A stretch of 64,000 nucleotides of DNA. Origin: Frigoriflavimonas asaccharolytica. GTDB lineage: Bacteria; Bacteroidota; Bacteroidia; Flavobacteriales; Weeksellaceae. Under the pieces are notes generated by a model that made no database searches, was not told the origin of the DNA, and saw only the letters and a program-made list of their open reading frames with translations. Shown here piece after piece: positions 53,894 through 61,936 of the stretch. Within the stretch, counting starts at the first letter, position 1. Each line of letters begins with the position of its first letter. Both the position numbers and the translations under genes were made by a program. The stretch spans positions 1 to 64,000 of the forward strand of contig NZ_JABSNO010000019.1 of the NCBI RefSeq assembly GCF_013294015.1, read 5' to 3'.

Positions 53894-54370
53894 ATGAAAA
53901 CTACCATCTTATTTATTGCAATGATGATTACTTCATTTGCTTTTGCTCAGAAACCAGATGTAAAGAATGATGATGAAATTCTAGATTTGTTGATTCCAAC
54001 CAGAATAGAATTGACTATTTTTGATGATAAATCATATTTTTCAGTCGGTCCAAAATATGCCTTGAATGAAAAAAATTATATCGGTTTACGTGGTCACTTT
54101 AATTGGTGGGATGCAGATGGTAGCAAATTAATTGTGGTGCCAGAATTAGATTATATCTATAGAATTTCCACATATGATGCCAGTAAATCTATGATTACAA
54201 GCTTGCAGACAGGAGTTGGAATTACGCCAAACGCTATTTCACCCAAAATTGGATTTACATTTTATCACTTCTTAACTGCGGAATTGGGTAATAATTTTCA
54301 ATTTAAAGAATATGAAAATTTCACAACCAAAGGTTTTAGACTCTCTTTTGGAATTAATATTATTTTCTAA
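53894..54370 (+). CDS. Small exported beta-barrel-like protein
   Basis: A 158-residue protein with a signal peptide (MKTTILFIAMMITSFAFAQ) and a mature part of alternating strands: YFSVGPKYALNEKNYIGLRG, KLIVVPELDYIYRI, TSLQTGVGITPNAI and a C-terminal strand RLSFGINIIF that ends in Phe. It may be a small outer-membrane barrel. The function is unknown. It is followed 48 bp later by a CDP-alcohol phosphatidyltransferase gene on the same strand. Confidence 0.75.
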   Translation: MKTTILFIAMMITSFAFAQKPDVKNDDEILDLLIPTRIELTIFDDKSYFSVGPKYALNEKNYIGLRGHFNWWDADGSKLIVVPELDYIYRISTYDASKSMITSLQTGVGITPNAISPKIGFTFYHFLTAELGNNFQFKEYENFTTKGFRLSFGINIIF

Positions 54371-54418
54371 ATTAACCTTAAATTTATTCTGTCAATTTCT
54401 TAATTAAAAATTTAAATC

Positions 54419-55021
54419 ATGAAAAAAATTCCATTATCCCTCATCATATTCCGATTTTTATTAGCTCCAATTATACTTTTTCTTGCATATTATTTAGGTG
54501 AAGAAAGCAGAATCATTATATTAGTTTTAATGTATCTGGGTTTAATTTCAGATATTTTTGATGGAATTATCGCTAGAAAAGCAGGCGTTTCTTCGGAGAA
54601 ATTACGAAGATTAGACAGTCAAACAGATTTGATATTCTGGGTTTCTATTGGTGTGGCAACCTATATTTTATTTCCCATATTAATTGTGGAAAATAAGTTT
54701 GCTATCATCTCTATTTTTGCGATGGAAGCACTTTGCTACATCATCAGCTTTGCAAAATTCGGAAAAGAAACTTGTACGCACGCTTTTTTGTCCAAAATGT
54801 GGGGATTAAGTTTGTTGGTCGCGTTCACTTCATTATTATCGTTTGAATATGCGGGAATTCCTTTTTATATCGCTGTAGTTTTAGGTTTAATAGCGCATTT
54901 AGATGTCATTTTTATTATTTTAATCTTACCAAAATGGCAGCATGATATTCCAAGTTCTTACCATGCATGGCAAATAAAAAAGGGTGTAAAAATTAAAAGA
55001 AGTAAATTTTTAAACGGATAA
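54419..55021 (+). CDS. CDP-alcohol phosphatidyltransferase family membrane protein
   Basis: Integral membrane enzyme of phospholipid synthesis. The family motif is readable as D-IF-DG-II-AR-(8)-L-RRL-D-SQT-D in LISDIFDGIIARKAGVSSEK and LRRLDSQTDLIFW, with all four Asp present. The usual Gly at the ninth position after AR is Leu here. Several hydrophobic helices follow. With 200 residues it is the size of PgsA-like enzymes, but the substrate is unassigned. It stands between a small barrel gene and asnS. Confidence 0.85.
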   Translation: MKKIPLSLIIFRFLLAPIILFLAYYLGEESRIIILVLMYLGLISDIFDGIIARKAGVSSEKLRRLDSQTDLIFWVSIGVATYILFPILIVENKFAIISIFAMEALCYIISFAKFGKETCTHAFLSKMWGLSLLVAFTSLLSFEYAGIPFYIAVVLGLIAHLDVIFIILILPKWQHDIPSSYHAWQIKKGVKIKRSKFLNG

Positions 55022-55199
55022 TTTTATAAATTTCCATAGTTTCTCTTAGAATTACAAAATTTTGCACTTAAGATTTGTAAAATTTGTAAATTCTGCGAGA
55101 GCAGTAGTCGTTATTATTTAGGGATAATGTAAGTTCTGTTTCGCCAATTATTAGTTTAAATTTTTCCGCACGGCAACAATAATTACGCCAATTTTTTAG

Positions 55200-55207
55200 T
55201 AAATTTG
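55200..55207 (+). promoter_or_regulatory. -7 element TAAATTTG upstream of asnS
   Basis: TAAATTTG fits TAnnTTTG and lies 22 bp before the asnS ATG (55230). Confidence 0.6.
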
Positions 55208-55229
55208 CCTTTATTGATTTAAAGGAAAT

Positions 55230-56675
55230 ATGAAAACTACAATTAAAGAATTACTTTCAGACTACAAAAAGTTGATTCATCATGATATAACCATACAAGG
55301 TTGGGCAAGAGCATTTCGCTCAAATCGGTTTATCGCTTTAAATGATGGTTCTACCATAGAAAACTTACAAATTGTAGTAGATTTTGAAAATATTCCAGAA
55401 GATATTTTAAAAAACATCAGCGTTGCCTCTTCTTTAAAAATAACTGGCGAATTGGTAGAAAGCCAAGGAGCCGGGCAAAGTATAGAAATCATCGCTAAAA
55501 AAGTAGAAATTCTGGGTGATAACTTCACCGAAGAAAGAGATAAAACTATTCTTCAGCCAAAACGCCATACTTTAGAGATTTTACGAGAACAAGCTCATTT
55601 AAGAATGAGAACGAATTTGTTTTCGTCCGTTTTTCGTGTAAGACATGCAGTGAGTTTTGCAATTCACCAATTTTTTAATCAAAATCAATTTTTCTACATC
55701 AATACACCAATAATTACGGGTGCAGATGCAGAAGGTGCAGGAGAAATGTTTGGTGTTACCAATTTTGACCTGAACAATATCCCAAAAAATGATGATGGAG
55801 AAATTAATTATGATGAAGATTTTTTTGGAAAGAAAACAAATCTTACCGTTTCAGGCCAATTAAGTGTAGAAACCGCCATGATGGGATTGGGCAGAGTGTA
55901 TACTTTTGGGCCAACTTTTCGTGCAGAAAATTCTAATACTACCCGCCATCTTGCAGAATTTTGGATGGTAGAACCAGAAGTTGCTTTCAATAATCTAGAA
56001 GCAAACATTGATCTTGCAGAAGACTTCTTGAAATACATAATTACCTATGTTTTAGAAAATTGCAAAGAAGATTTAAAATCTCTAGACGAAAGATTTGCAG
56101 CTGAGCAAAAAGCAAAACCAGAAAAAGATAGAGCAAAAGAAGGTTTGATAGAAAAACTAGAAAACGTGATCAGCAAAAGATTCAAGAGGGTTTCTTATAC
56201 AGAGGCAATTGATATTTTGATGAATTCTAAAGAAAATAAAAAAGGGAAATTCAAGTTTCCAATTACTGAATGGGGTGCAGATTTGCAAAGTGAGCACGAA
56301 AGATTTTTGGTAGAAAAGCATTTTGAAAGTCCTGTTGTTTTATTTGATTATCCAAAAGACATCAAAGCATTTTATATGCGTTTGAACGAAGATGGCAAAA
56401 CGGTAGCTGCAATGGATGTATTGTTTCCAGGAATTGGAGAAATAATCGGTGGATCACAAAGGGAAGAAAGATACCAGGTTTTGAAAGATAAAATGGAAAT
56501 AATGGGTGTAGATGAAGAGGAACTTTGGTGGTACATGGATACTAGAAAATTTGGATCTGTTCCACACGCTGGCTTTGGTTTAGGATTGGAGAGATTGGTG
56601 CTTTTTGTAACAGGAATGAGTAATATTCGTGATGTAATACCTTTCCCAAGAACACCAAAAAATGCTGAATTTTAA
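55230..56675 (+). CDS. asnS: Asparagine--tRNA ligase
   Basis: Class II aminoacyl-tRNA synthetase charging tRNA-Asn. The N-terminal OB fold is HDITIQGWARAFRSNRFIAL. The class II motifs are seen in QFFYINTPIITGADAEGAGE, FGPTFRAENSNTTRHLAEFW and the C-terminal GFGLGLERLVLFVTGMSNIR followed by DVIPFPRTP. At 481 residues the length is normal. It is the first gene of a unit asnS, toxin-antitoxin pair, rpoN. Confidence 0.97.
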   Translation: MKTTIKELLSDYKKLIHHDITIQGWARAFRSNRFIALNDGSTIENLQIVVDFENIPEDILKNISVASSLKITGELVESQGAGQSIEIIAKKVEILGDNFTEERDKTILQPKRHTLEILREQAHLRMRTNLFSSVFRVRHAVSFAIHQFFNQNQFFYINTPIITGADAEGAGEMFGVTNFDLNNIPKNDDGEINYDEDFFGKKTNLTVSGQLSVETAMMGLGRVYTFGPTFRAENSNTTRHLAEFWMVEPEVAFNNLEANIDLAEDFLKYIITYVLENCKEDLKSLDERFAAEQKAKPEKDRAKEGLIEKLENVISKRFKRVSYTEAIDILMNSKENKKGKFKFPITEWGADLQSEHERFLVEKHFESPVVLFDYPKDIKAFYMRLNEDGKTVAAMDVLFPGIGEIIGGSQREERYQVLKDKMEIMGVDEEELWWYMDTRKFGSVPHAGFGLGLERLVLFVTGMSNIRDVIPFPRTPKNAEF

Positions 56676-56708
56676 ATAAATTTCTTTAACTTTATTAAAA
56701 ATTTAGAG

Positions 56709-56933
56709 ATGAGCACAATTACTTTACATAATGAAACAGAAAATCAATTAAGTTTAATTGAAAATTTATTGGAAGAATTGAAAATTCGATTTGATATTTC
56801 CAAAGAAATTGAGATGGAAGAATTAACTGATTGGCAAAAAGAATCAATTGAAAGAGGTATTGATGATTTTGAGAATGCGAGATTTACAACATCAGAAGAA
56901 GTTCGAAAAGGCGCTCGCTTATGTTTGAAATAA
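56709..56933 (+). CDS. Antitoxin of a ParE/RelE-type TA pair
   Basis: A 74-residue acidic protein (ENQLSLIENLLEELKIRFDI, then DWQKESIERGIDDFENAR) with the WQ/GIDD pattern of antitoxins of ParE-type toxins. Its end overlaps the toxin start by 13 bp. It would neutralise the toxin encoded next, and such antitoxins commonly repress their own promoter. It starts 33 bp after the asnS stop. Confidence 0.75.
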   Translation: MSTITLHNETENQLSLIENLLEELKIRFDISKEIEMEELTDWQKESIERGIDDFENARFTTSEEVRKGARLCLK

Positions 56934-57217
56934 ATTGGTCAGATGAAGCAAAAAATGTCTATTATGAAACGTTAGAATATTGGTCTTTTCGTAATAAATC
57001 GGATTTATATTCTGAAAAAATAATTGAGGAAGTAGAAAACATGGAACTTTTAATTGCCAAAAATCCTTCAATCGGAATTAAAATCAACTTTAAAGGATCT
57101 CGAAAAGTTAAAGTGCTAAAATATTTTTCACTGATTTACTTGATCAATGCAAATAATGTAGAAATCCTTTCATTCTGGGACAACAGAAGAGATCCAGAAA
57201 ATTTAGATATAAAATAA
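56921..57217 (+). CDS. ParE/RelE-superfamily toxin
   Basis: A 98-residue toxin of the RelE/ParE fold. It reads INWSDEAKNVYYETLEYWSF at the start and VLKYFSLIYLINANNVEILS with FWDNRRDPENL at the end, the usual final strand and DNRRDP motif of the superfamily. It may act on gyrase (ParE) or ribosome-bound mRNA (RelE); motif alone does not decide. It sits 20 bp before rpoN, inside an otherwise housekeeping operon. Confidence 0.8.
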   Translation: MFEINWSDEAKNVYYETLEYWSFRNKSDLYSEKIIEEVENMELLIAKNPSIGIKINFKGSRKVKVLKYFSLIYLINANNVEILSFWDNRRDPENLDIK

Positions 57218-57237
57218 AAGTTAGTACAAAAAGATAA

Positions 57238-58713
57238 ATGTTAAAACAAAATTTTCAGTTAAAATTAGGGCAAAAATTAGCGCCACAGCAAATTCAATTA
57301 ATGAAGTTGATACAACTGCATACACTTGAGTTTGAAGAAGAACTAGAACGCGAAATTGAAGAAAACCCTGCCCTAGAAAGAACTGAAAATAAAGAAGAAG
57401 AAACCTACGAAGCGCCGAGTGCAGATTTGGAAAATGAAGGATCGGAAAGTATAGATACAGATTTTGACGTCAATGACTATATGTACGATGATGAACCTGC
57501 ATACAAATCTACTTCTAATAATTACTCTGCAGACGATGAAGAATTTGATAATCAAAGTTTGCTTACAGAAGGTCAATCTTTGTACGATTATTTACTAGAG
57601 CAGATACGCCTTGCAAATATCGAAGATCAAGATCTTATAATTGCGGAATACATCATCGGAAATCTAGATAACGACGGATATTTGAGAAGAGAAATAAAAT
57701 CTCTGGTAGATGATATGGCGTTTTCTCAAGGTCTATACACAAGCATAGAGAATGTAACAGATATTCTCGTAAATTATGTGCAGAAACTAGATCCTACGGG
57801 AGTTGGAGCAAGAAATTTGCAAGAATGTTTGCTTTTGCAAATAGAGAAAAAAGTGACCGCAGATAAATCTGTAATGCTTGCTGCAGATATTTTGAGAAGT
57901 CAATTTGATGCTCTTACAAATAAACATTACAACAAAATCATCCAAAAATTTGATATTGATGAAGATGATTTGAAAGATGCACTGGAAGAAATAGGTAAAT
58001 TAAATCCTCGTGTTGGTGGGAATTACGATACGCAAACCATTACTATTAATAATGAAATTATTCCAGATTTCACCATAAAGGTGATTGATAACGGAGACAA
58101 ACCAGCCGATGTAATTCCAATGTTGAATAGCAAAAATGCGCCAACTTTGCGCGTTTCGCACGAATATAAAGAAATACTTTCTACCTATTCTCACGACAAA
58201 AAATCTAAAGAACATAAGCAAGCCGCACTTTTCATTAAACAAAAGCTAGATGCTGCAAAATGGTACATAGATGCCATCACGCAACGCCAAAATACATTGA
58301 TGCAGACCATCAATGCAATCGTGAAATTGCAAAAAGAATACTTTTTAACTGGTGATGATAAATCTTTGAAACCAATGATTCTGAAAGATATTGCAGACAT
58401 CACAGGATTTGATATTTCTACCATTTCTCGTGTGGTAAAAAGTAAATATGCAGATACACCAAACGGAATTTTATATTTAAAAGACTTGTTTTCCGATTCT
58501 TTGACGAATGATGAAGGTGAAGAAGTTTCTACTAAGGAAATTAAAACCTATTTGATGGAGGCGATTGATGTGGAAAATAAAAGAAAACCACTCACAGATG
58601 ATGCTCTCGTGAAAATTCTAAAAGAAAAAGGCTACAATATAGCCAGAAGAACGATTGCAAAATACCGCGAACAATTGAGTATTCCTGTAGCGAGATTGAG
58701 AAAGGAGTTATAG
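57238..58713 (+). CDS. rpoN: RNA polymerase sigma-54 factor
   Basis: Alternative sigma factor requiring an ATPase activator. The N-terminal Gln/Leu-rich activator region (FQLKLGQKLAPQQIQLMKLI) is followed by an acidic region, the core-binding domain (about residues 100-300), an HTH region and the C-terminal RpoN box ARRTIAKYREQL. At 491 residues it is complete. It follows asnS with a TA pair between. Activators are not in this window. Confidence 0.96.
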   Translation: MLKQNFQLKLGQKLAPQQIQLMKLIQLHTLEFEEELEREIEENPALERTENKEEETYEAPSADLENEGSESIDTDFDVNDYMYDDEPAYKSTSNNYSADDEEFDNQSLLTEGQSLYDYLLEQIRLANIEDQDLIIAEYIIGNLDNDGYLRREIKSLVDDMAFSQGLYTSIENVTDILVNYVQKLDPTGVGARNLQECLLLQIEKKVTADKSVMLAADILRSQFDALTNKHYNKIIQKFDIDEDDLKDALEEIGKLNPRVGGNYDTQTITINNEIIPDFTIKVIDNGDKPADVIPMLNSKNAPTLRVSHEYKEILSTYSHDKKSKEHKQAALFIKQKLDAAKWYIDAITQRQNTLMQTINAIVKLQKEYFLTGDDKSLKPMILKDIADITGFDISTISRVVKSKYADTPNGILYLKDLFSDSLTNDEGEEVSTKEIKTYLMEAIDVENKRKPLTDDALVKILKEKGYNIARRTIAKYREQLSIPVARLRKEL

Positions 58714-58841
58714 ATACTTTCAGTATAATAAAGAAAAAGCTCCTTATGTCGTATGAAAATATTAAATTTTTTGATGAATTAGAGGCAGTTTAGAAAAACT
58801 TGCGAAGGCTTGCCTTTCTTATTGTTTAATAATTATCCACT

Positions 58842-59513
58842 TTATTCCGCTTCTTCAATCTCTTTCAATTGCTTTAAATGTGCGCCCAGTCTTTTCATGA
58901 TGATGCCATAGACCAAACGATAATACAACCAAATTAGTACTACGCAGAATATTGTTGTCACAATTAAGCCAACAAGCAATCCAATTCCAGTTTCTTTTGG
59001 AAGATCTACATTTTGAGTTTCTAACGTTGTAAATACAAAAAAAGCGAGGGCCACAAAATATAAAACTAACAAAATTATATTGGTGAAAATAAAGAGATTT
59101 ACTGTTTTTTTGAATTTTACAATTTGCAGTATAAATTTCTTCAGATTAGATTCTACCCGTATTTTTAAATAATTAAATAGAAAACAACCCACAAAAATAG
59201 CGGTGATAATTAATACAAATATCTTCATTGCAAAATACAAATGCTCAAAATTCATTACTACTTCTGCATTGTTTTTAATGCCCATTTTCTCTAAAATTTT
59301 GTAGTAATCTTTGCTGCTATCATCATTAAATAGATAATATATAGATAACGAAAGTATCAGAGCAAATTCTAGTATGGAGATCCATACGATATATTTTATA
59401 TAGTTGGTAGATTTTTTGTTCAGCATTTTCACAATTTCAGCATTGCTGTATTTTTGCTCAATTGGCTGCTCTTGCCATGTTTTTTTATATTGGTCTAAAT
59501 TAAATTCAGGCAT
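58842..59513 (-). CDS. Membrane protein overlapping an ECF sigma gene (possible anti-sigma)
   Basis: A 223-residue protein with a short soluble N-terminus (MPEFNLDQYKKTWQEQPIEQ) and four hydrophobic helices (about 40-65, 90-112, 133-157, 173-197), then a basic tail. It is translated with its upstream neighbour, an ECF sigma factor, by an 8-bp overlap. Position and topology suggest an anti-sigma factor or sensor, but I do not recognise a conserved anti-sigma domain. Confidence 0.7.
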   Translation of the reverse strand: MPEFNLDQYKKTWQEQPIEQKYSNAEIVKMLNKKSTNYIKYIVWISILEFALILSLSIYYLFNDDSSKDYYKILEKMGIKNNAEVVMNFEHLYFAMKIFVLIITAIFVGCFLFNYLKIRVESNLKKFILQIVKFKKTVNLFIFTNIILLVLYFVALAFFVFTTLETQNVDLPKETGIGLLVGLIVTTIFCVVLIWLYYRLVYGIIMKRLGAHLKQLKEIEEAE

Positions 59514-60000
59514 GTTTTTCCATTAAATTTTTTAGCACTTTTTTCAGTCGGTTCATTTTTACTCTTGCATTTACCTCGGAAATTCCTAGATTTTCAGAAA
59601 TATCTCGGTAGGGCAAATCGTCTAGATACATCATCACTATTGCTCTTTCTACGGTGGGCAACATTTTTATCACGCGGTACAATGTAGATATTTGATGTTG
59701 CTTTTCATCGTCAAAATCTTCTGAATGTTGATAGTGAAAATCTTGTAACTCGTCGGTTTTTGGCGATTTTGTTTTTTTTCTAAATAAGGTAATCGCCGTG
59801 TTCAATGCAACTCTATACATCCAGGTTGATAGTTTACTTTGCCCTTTGAATGAGTCGTAACTGCGCCATAATTGTAACACAATTTCTTGAAAAAGATCTT
59901 GCTCATCTTCCAGTGTATTGGTATACATACGAGAAATCTTGATAATCAGGCCTTGATTATCATTAATAACTTGCGAAAATTCTTTTTCTTTGGACGTCAC
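59506..60000 (-). CDS. ECF-type RNA polymerase sigma factor
   Basis: A 164-residue sigma-70 family member with only regions 2 and 4. Region 2 reads DEQDLFQEIVLQLWRSYDSF and STWMYRVALNTAIT. Region 4 reads PTVERAIVMMYLDDLPYRDI and SENLGISEVNARVKMNRLKK. It overlaps the membrane protein gene downstream by 8 bp, the usual linkage of an ECF sigma with its regulator. Target promoters cannot be seen. Confidence 0.93.
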   Translation of the reverse strand: MTSKEKEFSQVINDNQGLIIKISRMYTNTLEDEQDLFQEIVLQLWRSYDSFKGQSKLSTWMYRVALNTAITLFRKKTKSPKTDELQDFHYQHSEDFDDEKQHQISTLYRVIKMLPTVERAIVMMYLDDLPYRDISENLGISEVNARVKMNRLKKVLKNLMEKHA

Positions 60001-60205
60001 AACAGAAGTGGATTTCGTAGGCGAAGATAGTGAAAATGTGCTGATTTTTAAATTTGAAAATTGATAAAGGCGATTTAATGTGCCAAGGTTTTTATTTACA
60101 ATCAGAATAAATTAAACAATTTTTTAGTTTTTTTATAAATAAAGTTGCACAATTTTAATTTTAATTTAAATTTAGCTCTCATTAACAAACAAAAACGTTT
60201 ATAAG

Positions 60206-60490
60206 ATGAAAAAATTATTTTTTGTTGCAGCTTTAGGAGTTGCAGGTATGATGAGTGCAAGCAATACGATTGTAAAAGAAGTAGAGATTGCAAAAACAAA
60301 CGAGTGTATAGACCAGAAATCTGCGGAGATTTCTCCTTTGAAATTGAAAAGTCCTGGGGATGTTATAATTGAATTTGATTTATCTTGTTGTACTGGTGCA
60401 ACATGGCCTGTACAAAACGGAACAGCAATAAATAAGAAACAACTTGACATCATTGAAGCTATTCTAGAAAGTGTCTATTGTGATGAATAG
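60206..60490 (+). CDS. Small Cys-containing exported protein, unknown
   Basis: A 94-residue protein with a signal (MKKLFFVAALGVAGMMSAS) and an acidic mature part carrying four Cys, in KTNECID, LSCCTG and VYCDE. Disulfides are likely once exported. The family is not recognised. It stands alone between a divergent ECF sigma gene and a GLPGLI gene, with a terminator after it. It could be a secreted peptide or a small structural protein. Confidence 0.65.
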   Translation: MKKLFFVAALGVAGMMSASNTIVKEVEIAKTNECIDQKSAEISPLKLKSPGDVIIEFDLSCCTGATWPVQNGTAINKKQLDIIEAILESVYCDE

Positions 60491-60515
60491 TTAAATTGAT
60501 AGAAAATTTTAATAT

Positions 60516-60542
60516 AAAGAGGTGTTTTGCACCTCTTTTTTA
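60516..60542 (+). terminator. Terminator after the small Cys protein gene
   Basis: AAAGAGGTG and CACCTCTTT form a 9-bp stem with a 5-nt loop, followed by a T-run. It lies 15 bp before the next ATG, so the GLPGLI gene would need partial read-through or its own promoter. Confidence 0.85.
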
Positions 60543-60556
60543 ATACAATAAAAAAT

Positions 60557-61333
60557 ATGAAAAAATTCTTATTTTTAGCATTTACCTTTATTTATGGGCA
60601 AATTTATGCACAAGATATACAATTTGAATATGAATATACGAAATCACTTGATAGTATTAATTCTAAAACACAGCACTATATTCTAGAATATCATAAAAAC
60701 TATCATTATTTTTATGGAAAAGACACCTATGCATTAGATTCACTTTCAAAAGTCAATGATACTCGTATAGTTATTACTCACAACATGAAAATACCAGTTT
60801 CCAAAAAAAAACAAAAACGAGATATTTTGAAAAATTTTTTATATGAAGATGGCAAAGATTATTTTATGATAAGTAATTTTACGGTATTAAAAATCAAGTA
60901 TGAAGATAAAATAAATCTTGATTGGAAATTAGAAGAAAATACTATAGAATATTTGGGTTATATTTGTAACCAAGCTACTACGGAATATGCTGGTAGAAGG
61001 TATATTGCTTGGTATACAAAAAAAATACCAATATCTGCTGGTCCATATGTTTTCAGAGGATTGCCAGGTTTAATTGTGAAAATTTCTGATACTGAAAATA
61101 AGCATGTCTTTCGATTAACTGAAATAAAAAAAACGCTCAATAACTTTTCAACGGAAGGTTATAAATTGATTGCAAAGGAAAAAGCTAAAGAACTACAAAC
61201 TAATATAGAAAACGATCCAATTCAAATGTTACTGCCAGATTTTCAACCAACTCCAGAAACAAAAAAAAGATTGGATGAGCTTAAAAAAAGAAATTTTAAG
61301 AAGGATACAAACCCAATAGAATTGATAGATTAA
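60557..61333 (+). CDS. GLPGLI family exported protein
   Basis: A 258-residue protein with a signal peptide (MKKFLFLAFTFIYGQIYAQ) and the family-defining FRGLPGLIVKISD at about residue 170. Blocks YICNQATTEYAGRRYIAWYT and KKIPISAGPY precede it. GLPGLI proteins are a Bacteroidota-specific family of periplasmic proteins without a defined function. A start 30 bp upstream (60527) would extend into the terminator, so I use 60557. Confidence 0.85.
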   Translation: MKKFLFLAFTFIYGQIYAQDIQFEYEYTKSLDSINSKTQHYILEYHKNYHYFYGKDTYALDSLSKVNDTRIVITHNMKIPVSKKKQKRDILKNFLYEDGKDYFMISNFTVLKIKYEDKINLDWKLEENTIEYLGYICNQATTEYAGRRYIAWYTKKIPISAGPYVFRGLPGLIVKISDTENKHVFRLTEIKKTLNNFSTEGYKLIAKEKAKELQTNIENDPIQMLLPDFQPTPETKKRLDELKKRNFKKDTNPIELID

Positions 61334-61406
61334 AAAAATCTGTGAGAGGAACTGGTTCAATTTTGAAAAAAATCGAAAATCTCATAGCCCTGATAGAAAC
61401 GGCATC

Positions 61407-61450
61407 CTTTTTTGTAAGAGCGCGCTTCAAGGCGTGTTCTTACAAAAAAG
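61407..61450 (+). other. Long 18-bp hairpin upstream of rnpB
   Basis: CTTTTTTGTAAGAGCGCG and its partner CGTGTTCTTACAAAAAAG form an 18-bp stem (two G-T pairs) with an 8-nt loop. It is bordered by agccctgatagaaacggcat on the left and agtggatagcgggattaagc on the right, which I recall as flanks of a dispersed flavobacterial intergenic element. It may be a small structured RNA, a repeat or a terminator-like element for the gene upstream. It is not coding with any confidence. Confidence 0.5.
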
Positions 61451-61548
61451 ATATAGTGGATAGCGGGATTAAGCTCCAAAAAATATGTATTATCAATAAA
61501 TTTACGTTTTTACAATTCGAATAATTCGTGAAATTTGTAATTTTAATA

Positions 61549-61556
61549 TATCTTTG
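61549..61556 (+). promoter_or_regulatory. rnpB -7 element TATCTTTG
   Basis: TATCTTTG lies 6 bp before the start of RNase P RNA (61563), the distance expected for a TSS. TTCG at 61525 may be a weak -33. Confidence 0.7.
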
Positions 61557-61562
61557 CCATCC

Positions 61563-61893
61563 ATGAGAAAATCGGTCTGTTGTTCCGAATTTATTTCGGG
61601 AAGGAAAGTCCGGACTCCATAGAGCAGCGTATAGGATAACGTCCTTGCATCGTGAGGTGATGACCAGTGCAACAGAAAGTATGTACAGTTCGGCTGTAGT
61701 GAAACCAGGTAAACTCTGCGCGGAGCAATGGTAAGTATATCGGTTCTTCAGGATTTTTTCCTGAATAGAGGCGGCTCGTCTTGAAATCCGAGGGGTAATC
61801 AGCTAAAGTTTTGCAGTAATGTAAAGCGTAGATAAATAACAGACGTTCAGATTTATTTCTGAAAACAGGATCCGGCTTATAGATTTTCTCATG
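61563..61893 (+). ncRNA. rnpB: RNase P RNA, class A
   Basis: The RNA component that cleaves precursor tRNAs. The P1 stem is ATGAGAAAATC at the start paired with GATTTTCTCAT at the end. The conserved GGAAAGTCCGGACTCCATAG and ACAGAAAGTA with GTGAAACCAGGTAAACTC are all present. It is about 330 nt, normal for bacteria. A TATCTTTG promoter lies directly before it. The minus-strand ORF across it is not a gene. Confidence 0.95.
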
Positions 61894-61936
61894 GGTTTTT
61901 TCTATAATGCTTTTATCGGGAAGTTGAAATATATAT

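Noticed and set aside
61342-61524. 60-codon plus-strand frame
   Set aside because: It spans the long hairpin upstream of rnpB; the reading is better explained by the structured element.
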